A stretch of DNA of 46,845 nt, taken from assembly GCF_000719705.1 (NCBI RefSeq), contig NZ_JOHO01000055.1:1-46845 (forward strand). The letters run 5' to 3'. A program made the translations under genes and the position numbers. This DNA is from Streptomyces sp. NRRL S-350 (GTDB taxonomy: Bacteria; Actinomycetota; Actinomycetes; Streptomycetales; Streptomycetaceae). This document shows positions 8,295 to 15,889 of this stretch, in pieces. Below the pieces are notes generated by a model. That model ran no database searches. It had not been told where the DNA came from and was given only the letters and a program-made list of their open reading frames with translations. Position 1 is the stretch's first letter. Each line of letters starts with the position of its first letter.

Positions 8295-8607
8295 CGGTTG
8301 ATCCTCTCGTTCGGCGCGGGGCCGTTGGGACGCGTGTCGGGGCGGTCCGCCCCGACCCTCCACCCTGTCACGGCAGCCGGGGCGGACGGCCCCGGGCCGG
8401 GCCGGGGGACGGGCACCTGCCGTCGCAGCGGTCTCACACCCAAATGGAAACGCGTCCCAATACGCAGGTCAGCGCCGTGGGACGCACCCCGGAGGCCGAT
8501 GTGACGTCTGGGCACCTCCCGGACGGACGGCGCAGTGAGGCACAGTTCTGCCACCACTCAGTGATCACCAGCCGACACCCGAGACCGCTCCCTGGGAGGG
8601 ACACTCC
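8295..8607. other. Divergent intergenic region, no gene seen
   Basis: This 313-bp gap separates the minus-strand kinase from a plus-strand group of secreted proteins and should carry promoters in both directions. I found no clear operator palindrome, no reading frame with protein-like composition and no recognisable riboswitch. A locally AT-richer patch lies around 8440-8475. Confidence 0.4.
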
Positions 8608-8775
8608 GTGAGCCTCAACTCCCGTACCGCCAAAGCCGCCACCGCCACCGACGTCGCCGGCGCCGCCCTCCTCACCCTGGTCGGGCCCGCCGCCGCCGGC
8701 CCCGGCGCCCCGGCCCTCGGCGACGGCTACGACGCCTACTGCCGGCAGTACATCGCCACCACCTACGGCCCCTGA
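8608..8775 (+). CDS. Small secreted-like protein, 55 aa
   Basis: A GTG at 8608, seven bases after a strong GGGAGGG, opens a 55-codon frame: a short basic start (SLNSRTAKAA), a hydrophobic Ala/Leu/Val stretch at about residues 17-35 and a short tail ending YDAYCRQYIATTYGP. The pattern is that of a very small exported protein, with a single Cys in the mature part. It is followed after 25 bp by another secreted protein gene and probably shares its transcript. It could instead be a degraded copy of a longer neighbour. No family recognised. Confidence 0.5.
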   Translation: MSLNSRTAKAATATDVAGAALLTLVGPAAAGPGAPALGDGYDAYCRQYIATTYGP

Positions 8776-8800
8776 TCACCCCTCACCCCGGGAGCGGGAC

Positions 8801-9193
8801 ATGACCACGAAGACCCTCGGCCGCGCCATGGTGGCCATGGCCGTGTGCGGCGCCGCGCTGCTGGGCCCGGCGGGCTCCGCCGGCGCGTCCGACACCGCCG
8901 GCTACATCGGCGACAACCAGCCCGACAACCCCCACGGCGTCTGGTGCGTCCAGCACCTGATCAACGACGTCGCCCGGCAGAACAACCGGGCGACCGTCGA
9001 CGAGGACAGCACCTGGGGCCCGCGGACCAAGGACCAGGTCCTGTGGTTCCAGAACTTCGTCCACGTGCAGCCGGACGGCATCGTCGGCCCCTTCACCGGC
9101 GACAACATCCTCTACCGCGGTGACAAGACCTACGGCGGGACGACCGGCTACTGCTTCGCCTACGTGCCCAGCGACTCGGGACTGTTCGAGTAG
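8801..9193 (+). CDS. Secreted peptidoglycan-binding-like protein
   Basis: 130 aa with a clear Sec signal peptide (residues about 1-30: TLGRAMVAMAVCGAALLGPAG...ASA-type cleavage at AGA-S). The mature part resembles one peptidoglycan-binding module: WCVQHLINDVA, TVDEDSTWGPRTKDQVLWFQ, VQPDGIVGPFTGDNIL match the helices and DG.xGP turn of that fold. Two Cys residues could form a disulfide. It is 25 bp behind the small secreted gene and 184 bp before the NlpC/P60 gene, which contains two modules of the same type. It probably binds cell wall; it lacks any catalytic domain. Confidence 0.75.
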   Translation: MTTKTLGRAMVAMAVCGAALLGPAGSAGASDTAGYIGDNQPDNPHGVWCVQHLINDVARQNNRATVDEDSTWGPRTKDQVLWFQNFVHVQPDGIVGPFTGDNILYRGDKTYGGTTGYCFAYVPSDSGLFE

Positions 9194-9199
9194 CACCCG

Positions 9200-9304
9200 C
9201 ACGTCGAGCGCATCGAGCACGTCGAGCACACGCCGAGCGCATCGAGCACGTCGAGCACGTCGAGCACACGCCGAGCGCATCGAGCGCGCATCGAGCACGT
9301 CGAG
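9200..9304. repeat. Degenerate 9-bp tandem array (CACGTCGAG/CGCATCGAG)
   Basis: Eleven or so units built on NNCGTCGAG or CGCATCGAG run head to tail, with a longer repeated block (CGCATCGAG, CACGTCGAG then CACACGCCGAG) present twice. The array starts just after the stop of the 130-aa protein and ends about 70 bp before the NlpC/P60 start. It contains no spacer structure and is not a CRISPR. In any frame it would encode a repetitive peptide, but no start or ribosome site supports translation. Confidence 0.8.
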
Positions 9305-9376
9305 CGCCAGGGGCAGGGCGAAGCACCGTCCTCTCCCGTCCCCCTGGCGAATCATCACGGATCCGGAGACCCTCCT

Positions 9377-10474
9377 GTGAACACCCTCTTCCCCGCCCGA
9401 CGCCGGTTGTCGCTGGGCCTGGCCCTGGCCGCCGTGCTGACCGGCGTCGGCGCGTACACCGCCGCGGCCGCGGCCGCCGCGACCGCGCCGACCCCGGTAC
9501 CCCTCACCTCCGCGGCCTGCCCGGCCGTCCTCCAGCAGGGCGAGGCCGACGGCTGCGTCACCCAGCTCCAACTGGAGCTCAACCGCACCGGCGCGACCCT
9601 CACCGTGGACGGGCAGTTCGGGCCCGCCACCGGCACCGCCGTGCGCACCTTCCAGGCCTCGCACGCGCTGAGCGTCGACGGCATCGTCGGCCCGGCCACC
9701 AAGTCGGCGCTCGACGCGGCCGCGGCCTCCGGCACCGGCACCGGCACCGGCACCGTGGACCTGCGCACCCAGTGCGGCACCCTGCAGACCGGCGCGAGCG
9801 GCCCGTGCGTCACGACCCTGCAGACCATGCTGAACACCTTCAACGCCGGGCGCCTCACCGTGGACGGGCAGTTCGGGCCCGCCACCGGCACCGCCGTGCG
9901 CAACTTCCAGGCCGCCCACGCCCTGACCATCGACGGCATCGTCGGCACCGCCGTCAAGAACGCCCTCTACGCCGACACCCCCACCCCGCTGCCCAGCGGC
10001 CCGGTCGACCCCGCCAAGGTCCTGAACGCGGCGAAGTCCTACCTGGGCGTCCCGTACGTGTGGGGCGGCGGCCACTCGCTGCGCGGCGAGGGCGCCGGCC
10101 CGTCGCTGGGCACCTGCGACGGCTACACCGGCTCCATCCAGCCCTGCCCCGCCGACACCACCGCCGGCCTGGACTGCTCCGGCCTGGTGCGGGCGGCCTT
10201 CTGGTTCGGCGCCGGCATCGACCTCGCCAACGGCGGCGACACCACCGACCAGACCCTCGACAAGCACCTCACCCCGATCACCGAGGCCCAGCGCCGGCCC
10301 GGCGACGTCGAGTACTTCGGCACGGACGCACACACCACCGTCCACGTCGTGCTCTACGCCGGCACCGACCCCGCCACCGGCACGGACATGATGTACGAGG
10401 CCAAGGAGACCGGCACCGACGTCCACTACGTTGGCCTGCGGACCGGCGGTTACTGGTACCACGTCACGGCCTGA
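9377..10474 (+). CDS. Secreted NlpC/P60 peptidoglycan hydrolase with two PG-binding domains
   Basis: 365 aa. A signal peptide (about residues 1-32) precedes two peptidoglycan-binding modules (about 48-118 and 128-198), each with TVDGQFGPATGTAVR and a DGIVG turn, almost identical to each other. The C-terminal NlpC/P60 domain (about 215-365) has the catalytic Cys in LDCSGLV (Cys267) and His in VHVVLY (His323). The GTG at 9377 lies 8 bp after GGAG. Such enzymes cut gamma-D-Glu-diamino acid bonds in stem peptides outside the cell. The long insert between the YVWGG motif and the catalytic Cys, with two further Cys residues, suggests a disulfide-closed loop. Confidence 0.93.
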   Translation: MNTLFPARRRLSLGLALAAVLTGVGAYTAAAAAAATAPTPVPLTSAACPAVLQQGEADGCVTQLQLELNRTGATLTVDGQFGPATGTAVRTFQASHALSVDGIVGPATKSALDAAAASGTGTGTGTVDLRTQCGTLQTGASGPCVTTLQTMLNTFNAGRLTVDGQFGPATGTAVRNFQAAHALTIDGIVGTAVKNALYADTPTPLPSGPVDPAKVLNAAKSYLGVPYVWGGGHSLRGEGAGPSLGTCDGYTGSIQPCPADTTAGLDCSGLVRAAFWFGAGIDLANGGDTTDQTLDKHLTPITEAQRRPGDVEYFGTDAHTTVHVVLYAGTDPATGTDMMYEAKETGTDVHYVGLRTGGYWYHVTA

Positions 10475-10479
10475 CCACC

Positions 10480-10716
10480 CCACGCCCGGTCGCGGGCCGG
10501 ATCCGGGTCGGAACCAGGTGGGAGTTCCCGGTCGCACCCGGAACCCACCAGGTGCGCGTCTCCTGGTGGGCCGGGATCGGCAGCGCCCCGCTGGTCCTCG
10601 ACGTGGAGCCCGGCATCTGCCACCTGCTGCTGGTCCGGAGCGCCGGCCTCCGGGAGGCGCGCTGGCGGTTGGGCCGTTCGATCAGTCTCACCGAGCTCTC
10701 CTCGTTCGAGGCCTGA
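10480..10716 (+). pseudogene. 5'-truncated remnant of a small beta-sheet protein
   Basis: After the NlpC/P60 stop, an overlapping frame reads GRIRVGTRWEFPVAPGTHQV, RVSWWAGIGSAPLVLDVEPG and ends SSFEA. The V.PGTH.V.V...G...L.V..G pattern resembles small Streptomyces proteins with a PEGA-like beta-sandwich, and composition is protein-like. No ATG, GTG or TTG start with a ribosome site exists in the part that resembles the family; the frame is only open upstream because it runs antiphase through the hydrolase gene. I read it as the 3' part of a gene whose start was lost. Confidence 0.35.
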
Positions 10717-11003
10717 CGGACGACGCAGCCGGTCCGCGAGACCTCCTGACCACCCCGGGTGCGGACCGGACGGCCCCCCGGACAGCCCGGGCCCGGGTTC
10801 CGGCAAGGGCTGGATCCGGCCAACCTGCCTGACCAGGGCGTGTGTTGTCCGGCCGGGGGCCGCATACTGATCGGTACTGGCAGCAGCGGCCTTCGACCCG
10901 CAGACGCAGAAGGCGCCGACGCAGAAGGTGCGGAAGGCGCGCCGGCGCGAGGAATCCGCCGGTGCGGACCGTGGGCCGCTCCTCAACGATGGAGTGAGCG
11001 CGC

Positions 11004-12731
11004 GTGCGTGAGGAAAAGAAAGCCGACCGCGGCGGTGCCGTCGCCGAGCGGCAGCAGGCCCGCAGGCCGTCCCCGGCCGCGGCCGGAGCCGCGGCCGGCC
11101 TGCTCGGCCTCCAGGCCTCGGTGGGCAACGCGGCGGTGGTCCAGATGCTCCGCCGCGAGGGCGCGCACACCGGGCACGCGCACCGGGACGAGGAGCCCGC
11201 CGTCCAGCGCTCCGCCGTGCACCAGGTGCTGCGCGGCACCGGACGGCCCCTGGACCAGGCGTCCCGCGCGGACATGGAGGCCCGGCTGGGCGCCGACTTC
11301 AGCGACGTCCGGGTGCACACCGGCCCCGCCGCGCGGGCGTCCGCCGCCGAGATCGGCGCCCGCGCCTACACCAGCGGCAACCACGTGGTGCTCGGCGAGG
11401 GCGGCCTCGACCGGCACACCCTCGCCCATGAACTCACCCACGTCGTCCAGCAGCGCCGGGGCCCCGTCGCGGGCACGGACAACGGCAGCGGCCTGCGGGT
11501 CTCCGACCCGTCGGACCGGTTCGAACGCGAGGCGGAGGCCAACGCCACCCGGGTGCTGCGCGGCCCCGCCCCCGCCCCGCAGACGCACGAGGCCGAGGAC
11601 ACCGGGGCCGCGTCCGGGCCGGCCGCCGTGCAGCGCACCACCATCGGGCAGGCGATGCCGGGCCGCGTCGTCCCGGCGGAACGGATGCAGGCCTTCCAGG
11701 ACCTGGCCCGGCAGGTCTGGCAGGGAGCGGACCGGGACCTGGTCCAGGAGACCTGGCGGGGATTCTTCCGGAGCCTCGGCTCGGAGCAGGCCGTCCAGGA
11801 GTTCTGCGAGCAGAACCGCACCGCCTTCCAGCCCCCGCTGCCCGACGCGCTGCCCGCCGCGGGGCAGCTGATCGACCTCGCCGTCAACTCCCTGCCGGCC
11901 AACGCGCCGTTCCCGCACCGGGACGGGGCCGACGCCCTCTACTGGTACCTGCTGGACATGGTCCTCGACCCGGCGTACGGCTTCGAGGACACCATGGACC
12001 TCGCCGCCGAGATCGGGCCCGACCTGCTGCGCCGCGACATCCTCGACCCGGTCAACTTCGCCTCCTGCTACCCGACGGCCGAGCACCTGTTCCCGATCCT
12101 GTCCGGTGTCACATCCCAGCAGGGCGAGAGCCGCGAGGCGCTCTCGCGCCGCGCGGCGAACGAGGCCGCGGCCCAGGGCCCGGGCAACGACCGGGACATC
12201 ACCGAGAACGCCGCCGCCTTCCGCACCGCCGTCGCCGGGCTCACCAACGCGATCCGCTCGGCCGCGGGCCAGGGCGGCGAAGCCGTCTTCCGGATCGAGT
12301 TCGCCGGGCACGGCTTCACCCTGGTGCTACGGCGCCCCGACCCGGCCCAGCCGGCCCTGCACATCGAACTGATCGAGAGCCTCGCGCACGCCGCCTCCCT
12401 GGACTCCTCCCTCAAGCGCCCGGGCATGCCGGTGGAGGCCGTCTGCCAGGCCCTGACGCAGATGGCCGACGACGACTGGCAGGTCCGCCAGCAGGGCGCG
12501 GGTACGCTCGGCTGGAACTCCCACGCCCTGTTCCTGCACGACGCGGGCCAGCCGGGCGCCCCCGACTACCCGCGGTCCTCCTACCCCAGGCAGGCCAACG
12601 CGACCGAGGGCGAGTACTTCCCGCGGACGAAGATGAAGTGGTGGGCGAACCCCCTGCACCCCGACGGCGTGGAGAACTGGGCGGCCCAGGGCCGTGACCG
12701 CCTCGGCCGACTGGAGCAGGCAGGCCTGTGA
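11004..12731 (+). CDS. DUF4157 (HELTH zinc-binding) protein with candidate C-terminal effector domain
   Basis: 575 aa. Residues about 68-160 form a DUF4157 domain: MEARLGADFSDVRVHTG, the conserved AYTSGNHVVLGEG and the zinc-protease-like motif HELTHVVQQ (His142, Glu143, His146). DUF4157 is common in toxins and in effectors of extracellular contractile injection systems. An N-terminal Ala-rich run holds LGLQASVGNAAVVQML, which recurs in such proteins. The C-terminal half (about 330-575) is unassigned, but Cys355 (FASCYPTAEH) and His436 (AGHGFTLVL) followed by an acidic LIESLAH stretch resemble the Cys-His-acid order of papain-like toxin domains; this is inference. GTG at 11004 has GGAG nine bases upstream. 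No signal peptide and no injection-system genes nearby. A strong terminator follows directly. Confidence 0.8.
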   Translation: MREEKKADRGGAVAERQQARRPSPAAAGAAAGLLGLQASVGNAAVVQMLRREGAHTGHAHRDEEPAVQRSAVHQVLRGTGRPLDQASRADMEARLGADFSDVRVHTGPAARASAAEIGARAYTSGNHVVLGEGGLDRHTLAHELTHVVQQRRGPVAGTDNGSGLRVSDPSDRFEREAEANATRVLRGPAPAPQTHEAEDTGAASGPAAVQRTTIGQAMPGRVVPAERMQAFQDLARQVWQGADRDLVQETWRGFFRSLGSEQAVQEFCEQNRTAFQPPLPDALPAAGQLIDLAVNSLPANAPFPHRDGADALYWYLLDMVLDPAYGFEDTMDLAAEIGPDLLRRDILDPVNFASCYPTAEHLFPILSGVTSQQGESREALSRRAANEAAAQGPGNDRDITENAAAFRTAVAGLTNAIRSAAGQGGEAVFRIEFAGHGFTLVLRRPDPAQPALHIELIESLAHAASLDSSLKRPGMPVEAVCQALTQMADDDWQVRQQGAGTLGWNSHALFLHDAGQPGAPDYPRSSYPRQANATEGEYFPRTKMKWWANPLHPDGVENWAAQGRDRLGRLEQAGL

Positions 12732-12736
12732 CACGC

Positions 12737-12770
12737 CGGGCAGGGCCCGCACGGCAGCGGGCCCTGCCCG
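12737..12770. terminator. Perfect 14-bp hairpin terminator
   Basis: CGGGCAGGGCCCGC (12737-12750) and GCGGGCCCTGCCCG (12757-12770) are exact complements around the loop acggca. The hairpin begins five bases past the stop of the DUF4157 gene, making it a near-certain transcription terminator for that gene and possibly for the convergent DUF6924 gene. Confidence 0.88.
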
Positions 12771-12948
12771 CCGATGACACCGGAGGCGCGGCAGGGGACC
12801 GGGGTGAGGGGCATGATCGGCTTCCGTCCGGCCCCGCCCGCCCGCCGACGGCCCGGCCCGCGCCCGCCGACGGCCCGGCCCGGCCCGGTGAGGGCCCGGC
12901 CCGCGCCCGGTGAGGGGCACGTCCTGGCCGACAACGCCGCCGGCCCTC

Positions 12949-13416
12949 TCAAAAGGACCGGAAGACACCGGCGGGGTCGGCCCGGGCGGCCTCGACGACG
13001 TCTCCGAAGCCCAGATTGGCGATCATCAGGTTCGCGTGGATGTGGCCGATGCCGGCGGGGACGGTCCGGACCGATCCGCTGTCGGCCTCGAACTCCTCGT
13101 CGGTCTCGCACTCCTCCCTGGTGAGCACGGCCACCGCCAGCAGCGCGTGGTCGTGATCGGCCATGGTGACGCGGTCGGCCAGGTAGACGACGCCCGGTTC
13201 CCCGTCCCCGGAGAGCGCGGCGATCACGGCGTCGGCCGTTGCCCCCGCCCAGGCCGGATCATCGACGACGTGGAGGTAGGGATCGACCTCGTCATCGTCG
13301 AAGTCCCACGGCTTCGCCAACTCCGCCAGCACGGCCTGCCAAGCCTCCTCGTCGCCGAAGTCGGTTCTGATGACCAGCGCAGCGGACTCATCGCGGTCGG
13401 CAAGGGCGGGCAGCAT
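12949..13416 (-). CDS. DUF6924 domain protein
   Basis: 155 aa cytoplasmic protein. The pattern SAALVIRTDFGDEEAW near the N-terminus, GVVYLADRVTMADHDHALL in the middle, and the end HANLMIANLGFGDVVEAARA..GVFRSF match the small actinobacterial family DUF6924 as I remember it. The function of the family is unknown. The frame is open a further 24 codons, but the ATG at 13416 (MLPALADRDES) fits the family N-terminus. It is convergent with the DUF4157 gene and well separated from the membrane protein gene upstream, so it appears monocistronic. Confidence 0.75.
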   Translation of the reverse strand: MLPALADRDESAALVIRTDFGDEEAWQAVLAELAKPWDFDDDEVDPYLHVVDDPAWAGATADAVIAALSGDGEPGVVYLADRVTMADHDHALLAVAVLTREECETDEEFEADSGSVRTVPAGIGHIHANLMIANLGFGDVVEAARADPAGVFRSF

Positions 13417-13621
13417 CCTCGGGCTCCAGTCTCCACAGCGGTCTGTGTACCGCGCCCACGATGCCGGCCCCCGCCGACAGCCGGTCAAGCCCCGCTGCGC
13501 CGCGGGTCTGCCCGTCGGGTGGTGTGAGTGCCGGGGGCGGCCGTCAGGCGTCCCGGAGGTTCGGCTCCAGGAGTCGTCCGGGGACGGGTCGGTGCGGTCT
13601 GGTGCTGTCGCGTTCCGGTGC

Positions 13622-13828
13622 TCAGGGGGAGGGAACGAAGGTCGCGCTGCAGATGACGTTCGCGCCCGAGCAGGGATCGGAGAAGGGCCGAACGGGCGAC
13701 GGGCGGAGGTTCGGCGGGGGCGCGGGCGACGGAGTCTCGGTCCCGTGGTCGAGGAAGAACGTCAGCGCGGCGCCACCGGCCACCAGCACCACCCACATGA
13801 TCGCCGCACGGCGCTGCCACTGCTTCAC
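13622..13828 (-). CDS. Small single-pass membrane protein
   Basis: 68 aa. A GTG at 13828 is preceded by GGAGGGG at ideal spacing and gives VKQWQRRAAIMWVVLVAGG, i.e. a basic N-terminus and one membrane helix (about residues 10-27), followed by a Pro-rich extracellular part (SPAPPPNLRPSPVRPF) ending with two Cys residues (SDPCSGANVICSATF) that may form a disulfide. No family recognised. It could be a membrane-anchored or cleaved secreted peptide. Confidence 0.6.
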   Translation of the reverse strand: MKQWQRRAAIMWVVLVAGGAALTFFLDHGTETPSPAPPPNLRPSPVRPFSDPCSGANVICSATFVPSP

Positions 13829-14037
13829 GTCGGTCCCCTCCGCGCCCCACCCGGCCGCGCACACTGTATCCGGCCGGCAGGCAGGCAGGCAGGCAGCGAC
13901 AGCGGAGCAGCGGCCCGTGCCGCCCGTCGACGGACAACTCTGCGGCCCGGGCCGTTTCCGGGCAGCTTGGCGCCCTGCCGCGCCTGCTGTCGCGGCCGGG
14001 CCGCCACCGCGGTCGCCGTTTCAGGTCGGCCGACAGG

Positions 14038-14328
14038 CTAGTCCACGCGACGCAGCCAGCTGGCCGCGATGTGGCCCAGGAACAGATAGACAACGGCGGG
14101 AATGCCGTAGTTGAGCAGGGTCCGCAGCCATCCCTGGGAGGGCGTGAACAGGTCGTGGGCCCACGTGGACAGCCAGTCGGCCGCCTCGTGGACCCAATGG
14201 GCCAGGTCATTGGAAGGGTTGGCGTTCAGCACGTACAGGACGACCCACAGTCCCAGGATGCCTGCGACGATGTCGGTGAGGACCACGACCGCGCGGGCCG
14301 TGTCCGCCCCTCGGTATCTGCCTTTCAT
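14038..14328 (-). CDS. Small membrane protein with two TM helices
   Basis: 96 aa, MKGRYRGADTARAVVVLTD at the start. Hydrophobic helices at about residues 12-34 (AVVVLTDIVAGILGLWVVLY) and 70-90 (YGIPAVVYLFLGHIAASWL) flank an amphipathic Trp-rich segment (LAHWVHEAADWLSTWAHDLF). Similar conserved membrane proteins of unknown function are widespread in Streptomyces. The ATG at 14328 is the only good start. Isolated gene, with 660 bp of apparently empty sequence upstream. Confidence 0.75.
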   Translation of the reverse strand: MKGRYRGADTARAVVVLTDIVAGILGLWVVLYVLNANPSNDLAHWVHEAADWLSTWAHDLFTPSQGWLRTLLNYGIPAVVYLFLGHIAASWLRRVD

Positions 14329-14988
14329 GCCTGACGTGTAGCCGGTATCGGCGCGGGCAAACCGGCGAGGACATCAACCGCGTTGTACGGCAACGGAGTT
14401 GATCAAAGCGTGTCGGCTCCGAGTCGCCGTGCGTCCCGCTGCGCCCCCGGAGCGGTTGGCCGCCCGTTGGGTGTGGGCGGCTTCCGGCGGCGAGTTGCGT
14501 AGGTGGGCAAGCCGGTTCGCCCCTGCGGCCGCCGGTACGGCTGACTGCTGGTCATCCGGCTCATCCGTGTGCACCGCCAAGGACGGTGCCGGCCTCCACG
14601 CGCTGACCGGCGGCGACCACCAGGCGGTTCGCGATCTCACCCGCGACCTCACCCGCGACCTCGTACCGCCGTGGTGCGCCGGGTCGTGAGCCGGCCGGCG
14701 CGTACCCGCGCGGCCCTCGCTTGACGGGGACGCGTCCCGGGTCAAGATCCGCTCGGTCACGGGTCTGTCCCAGCGGGCGACGGCCGTGCCGGGGCAGTGG
14801 GAGAACAGTGAGAACCGGTGTGCCGCCTGGGCTCGGGGCCGTTTGGCGGGGATAAGGAGCCCGTCGTACCCGCTCCTTCGTGTAACAGCACTGTCCTGGC
14901 GTCAGGTTGGGCGGAACGGTTCCCCCGGCGGGGTTGTCCTGCTCACCAGAAACCCGGCAACTGCCACCCCGAACCCGAGGAAGAAACG
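14329..14988. other. Long intergenic stretch without recognised gene
   Basis: This 660-bp gap lies between a minus-strand membrane protein and a plus-strand lipoprotein. Frames exist on both strands (for example 14399-14689 plus, 14374-14760 minus) but have random-looking, Ala/Arg-rich composition and no ribosome site. A short repeat of CTCACCCGCGAC (three times near 14636-14663) and several CG-rich small inverted repeats are present. The lipoprotein promoter should lie near 14850-14970. Confidence 0.5.
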
Positions 14989-15639
14989 ATGCGCGTTCAG
15001 AAGCTGACCCTCGCCACCCTGGTCGTTGCCGCCGGTCTTTCCCTCACGGCCTGTCAGAACGACGACCTCGACAGCCCGACGGCGGCGAGCACGCCGACCG
15101 CCACCACCGCGCCCACCAAGGCCGCCCCGGGCGGTAACTCGGCGCCGGCCCCGGCGAGCCCGGCCGGCGGCGGGAAGGCCACGACCGGCGGGACCGGCTC
15201 CACCGACGCCGGCAAGGGCGGCAAGTGCCGGACCGACGACCTCACGATCACGGCCGCCGACCACACCATCGACGGCGACGCCCAGCGCACGGTCGTGGTC
15301 GAGCTGAAGAACCACAGCGGCCACGACTGCTCGATCAGCGGGTACGCCGGTGTCGACCTGAAGACCAACGCGGGCTCGATGTCGGCGCAGCGCTCCGGCG
15401 AGCCGGTCGTCCCGGGCGTCCTCAAGAACGGGAAGTCGACCTTCTTCGGCATCAGCTACCCGGCCAACAACACGGGCGGCACCGGCCTGCGCCTCACCGG
15501 CCTCGTCGTGACCCCGCCGGACGAGACCAAGTCCGTCACCCTCCAGTGGCCGGGCGCCGGCTCACTGCCCGCCACCGACACCCCCGGCAACCCGGTGAAG
15601 GTCGGCCCGATCGGCAGCGCCGGCCAGGGCGGCCAGTGA
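14989..15639 (+). CDS. Lipoprotein with DUF4232-like domain
   Basis: 216 aa. Signal peptide with lipobox LTAC (Cys22), then a Thr/Pro/Ala/Gly-rich linker (about residues 25-80) and a C-terminal domain with CRTDDLTITAADHTIDG, LKNHSGHDCSISGYAGVDL, NGKSTFFGISYPANN, which matches the DUF4232 pattern of secreted actinobacterial proteins. The protein is exported and anchored to the outer face of the membrane; function unknown. ATG at 14989 follows GAGGAAG at good spacing; the frame opens earlier but only this start produces the signal peptide. Cys residues in the domain likely form one disulfide. Confidence 0.87.
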   Translation: MRVQKLTLATLVVAAGLSLTACQNDDLDSPTAASTPTATTAPTKAAPGGNSAPAPASPAGGGKATTGGTGSTDAGKGGKCRTDDLTITAADHTIDGDAQRTVVVELKNHSGHDCSISGYAGVDLKTNAGSMSAQRSGEPVVPGVLKNGKSTFFGISYPANNTGGTGLRLTGLVVTPPDETKSVTLQWPGAGSLPATDTPGNPVKVGPIGSAGQGGQ

Positions 15640-15889
15640 CCGGCGCGCGCCGCGCCGCCCGGCCCGCCGACCCGCCGCCGGCGTGGGGAAACCTGGTCGT
15701 GGAGGGCAGGCGGTCCGGGCCAGGCGGCGGGAGCGGGGCGCCCGGCCGGTGGCGGCCGCGGCTCACCCGTCCCGGGTAATTCTCCGCCGCGTCCGGCGGC
15801 CGGTCGCGGCCGGGCGGGCCGGGGTGTGGCAGGCAGGAGGGCGGTGGGCGCCCGGCCCGCCGCCGCACGCCGATCGAACGGAGTCCCCG

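Noticed and set aside
9200..9304. Possible CRISPR-like array
   Set aside because: Units are only 9-11 bp, contiguous, without spacers, and no cas genes are present. It is a simple tandem repeat.
14399..14760. Possible small genes in the 14.3-15 kb gap
   Set aside because: Frames on both strands lack ribosome sites, have random-like composition and resemble no family.
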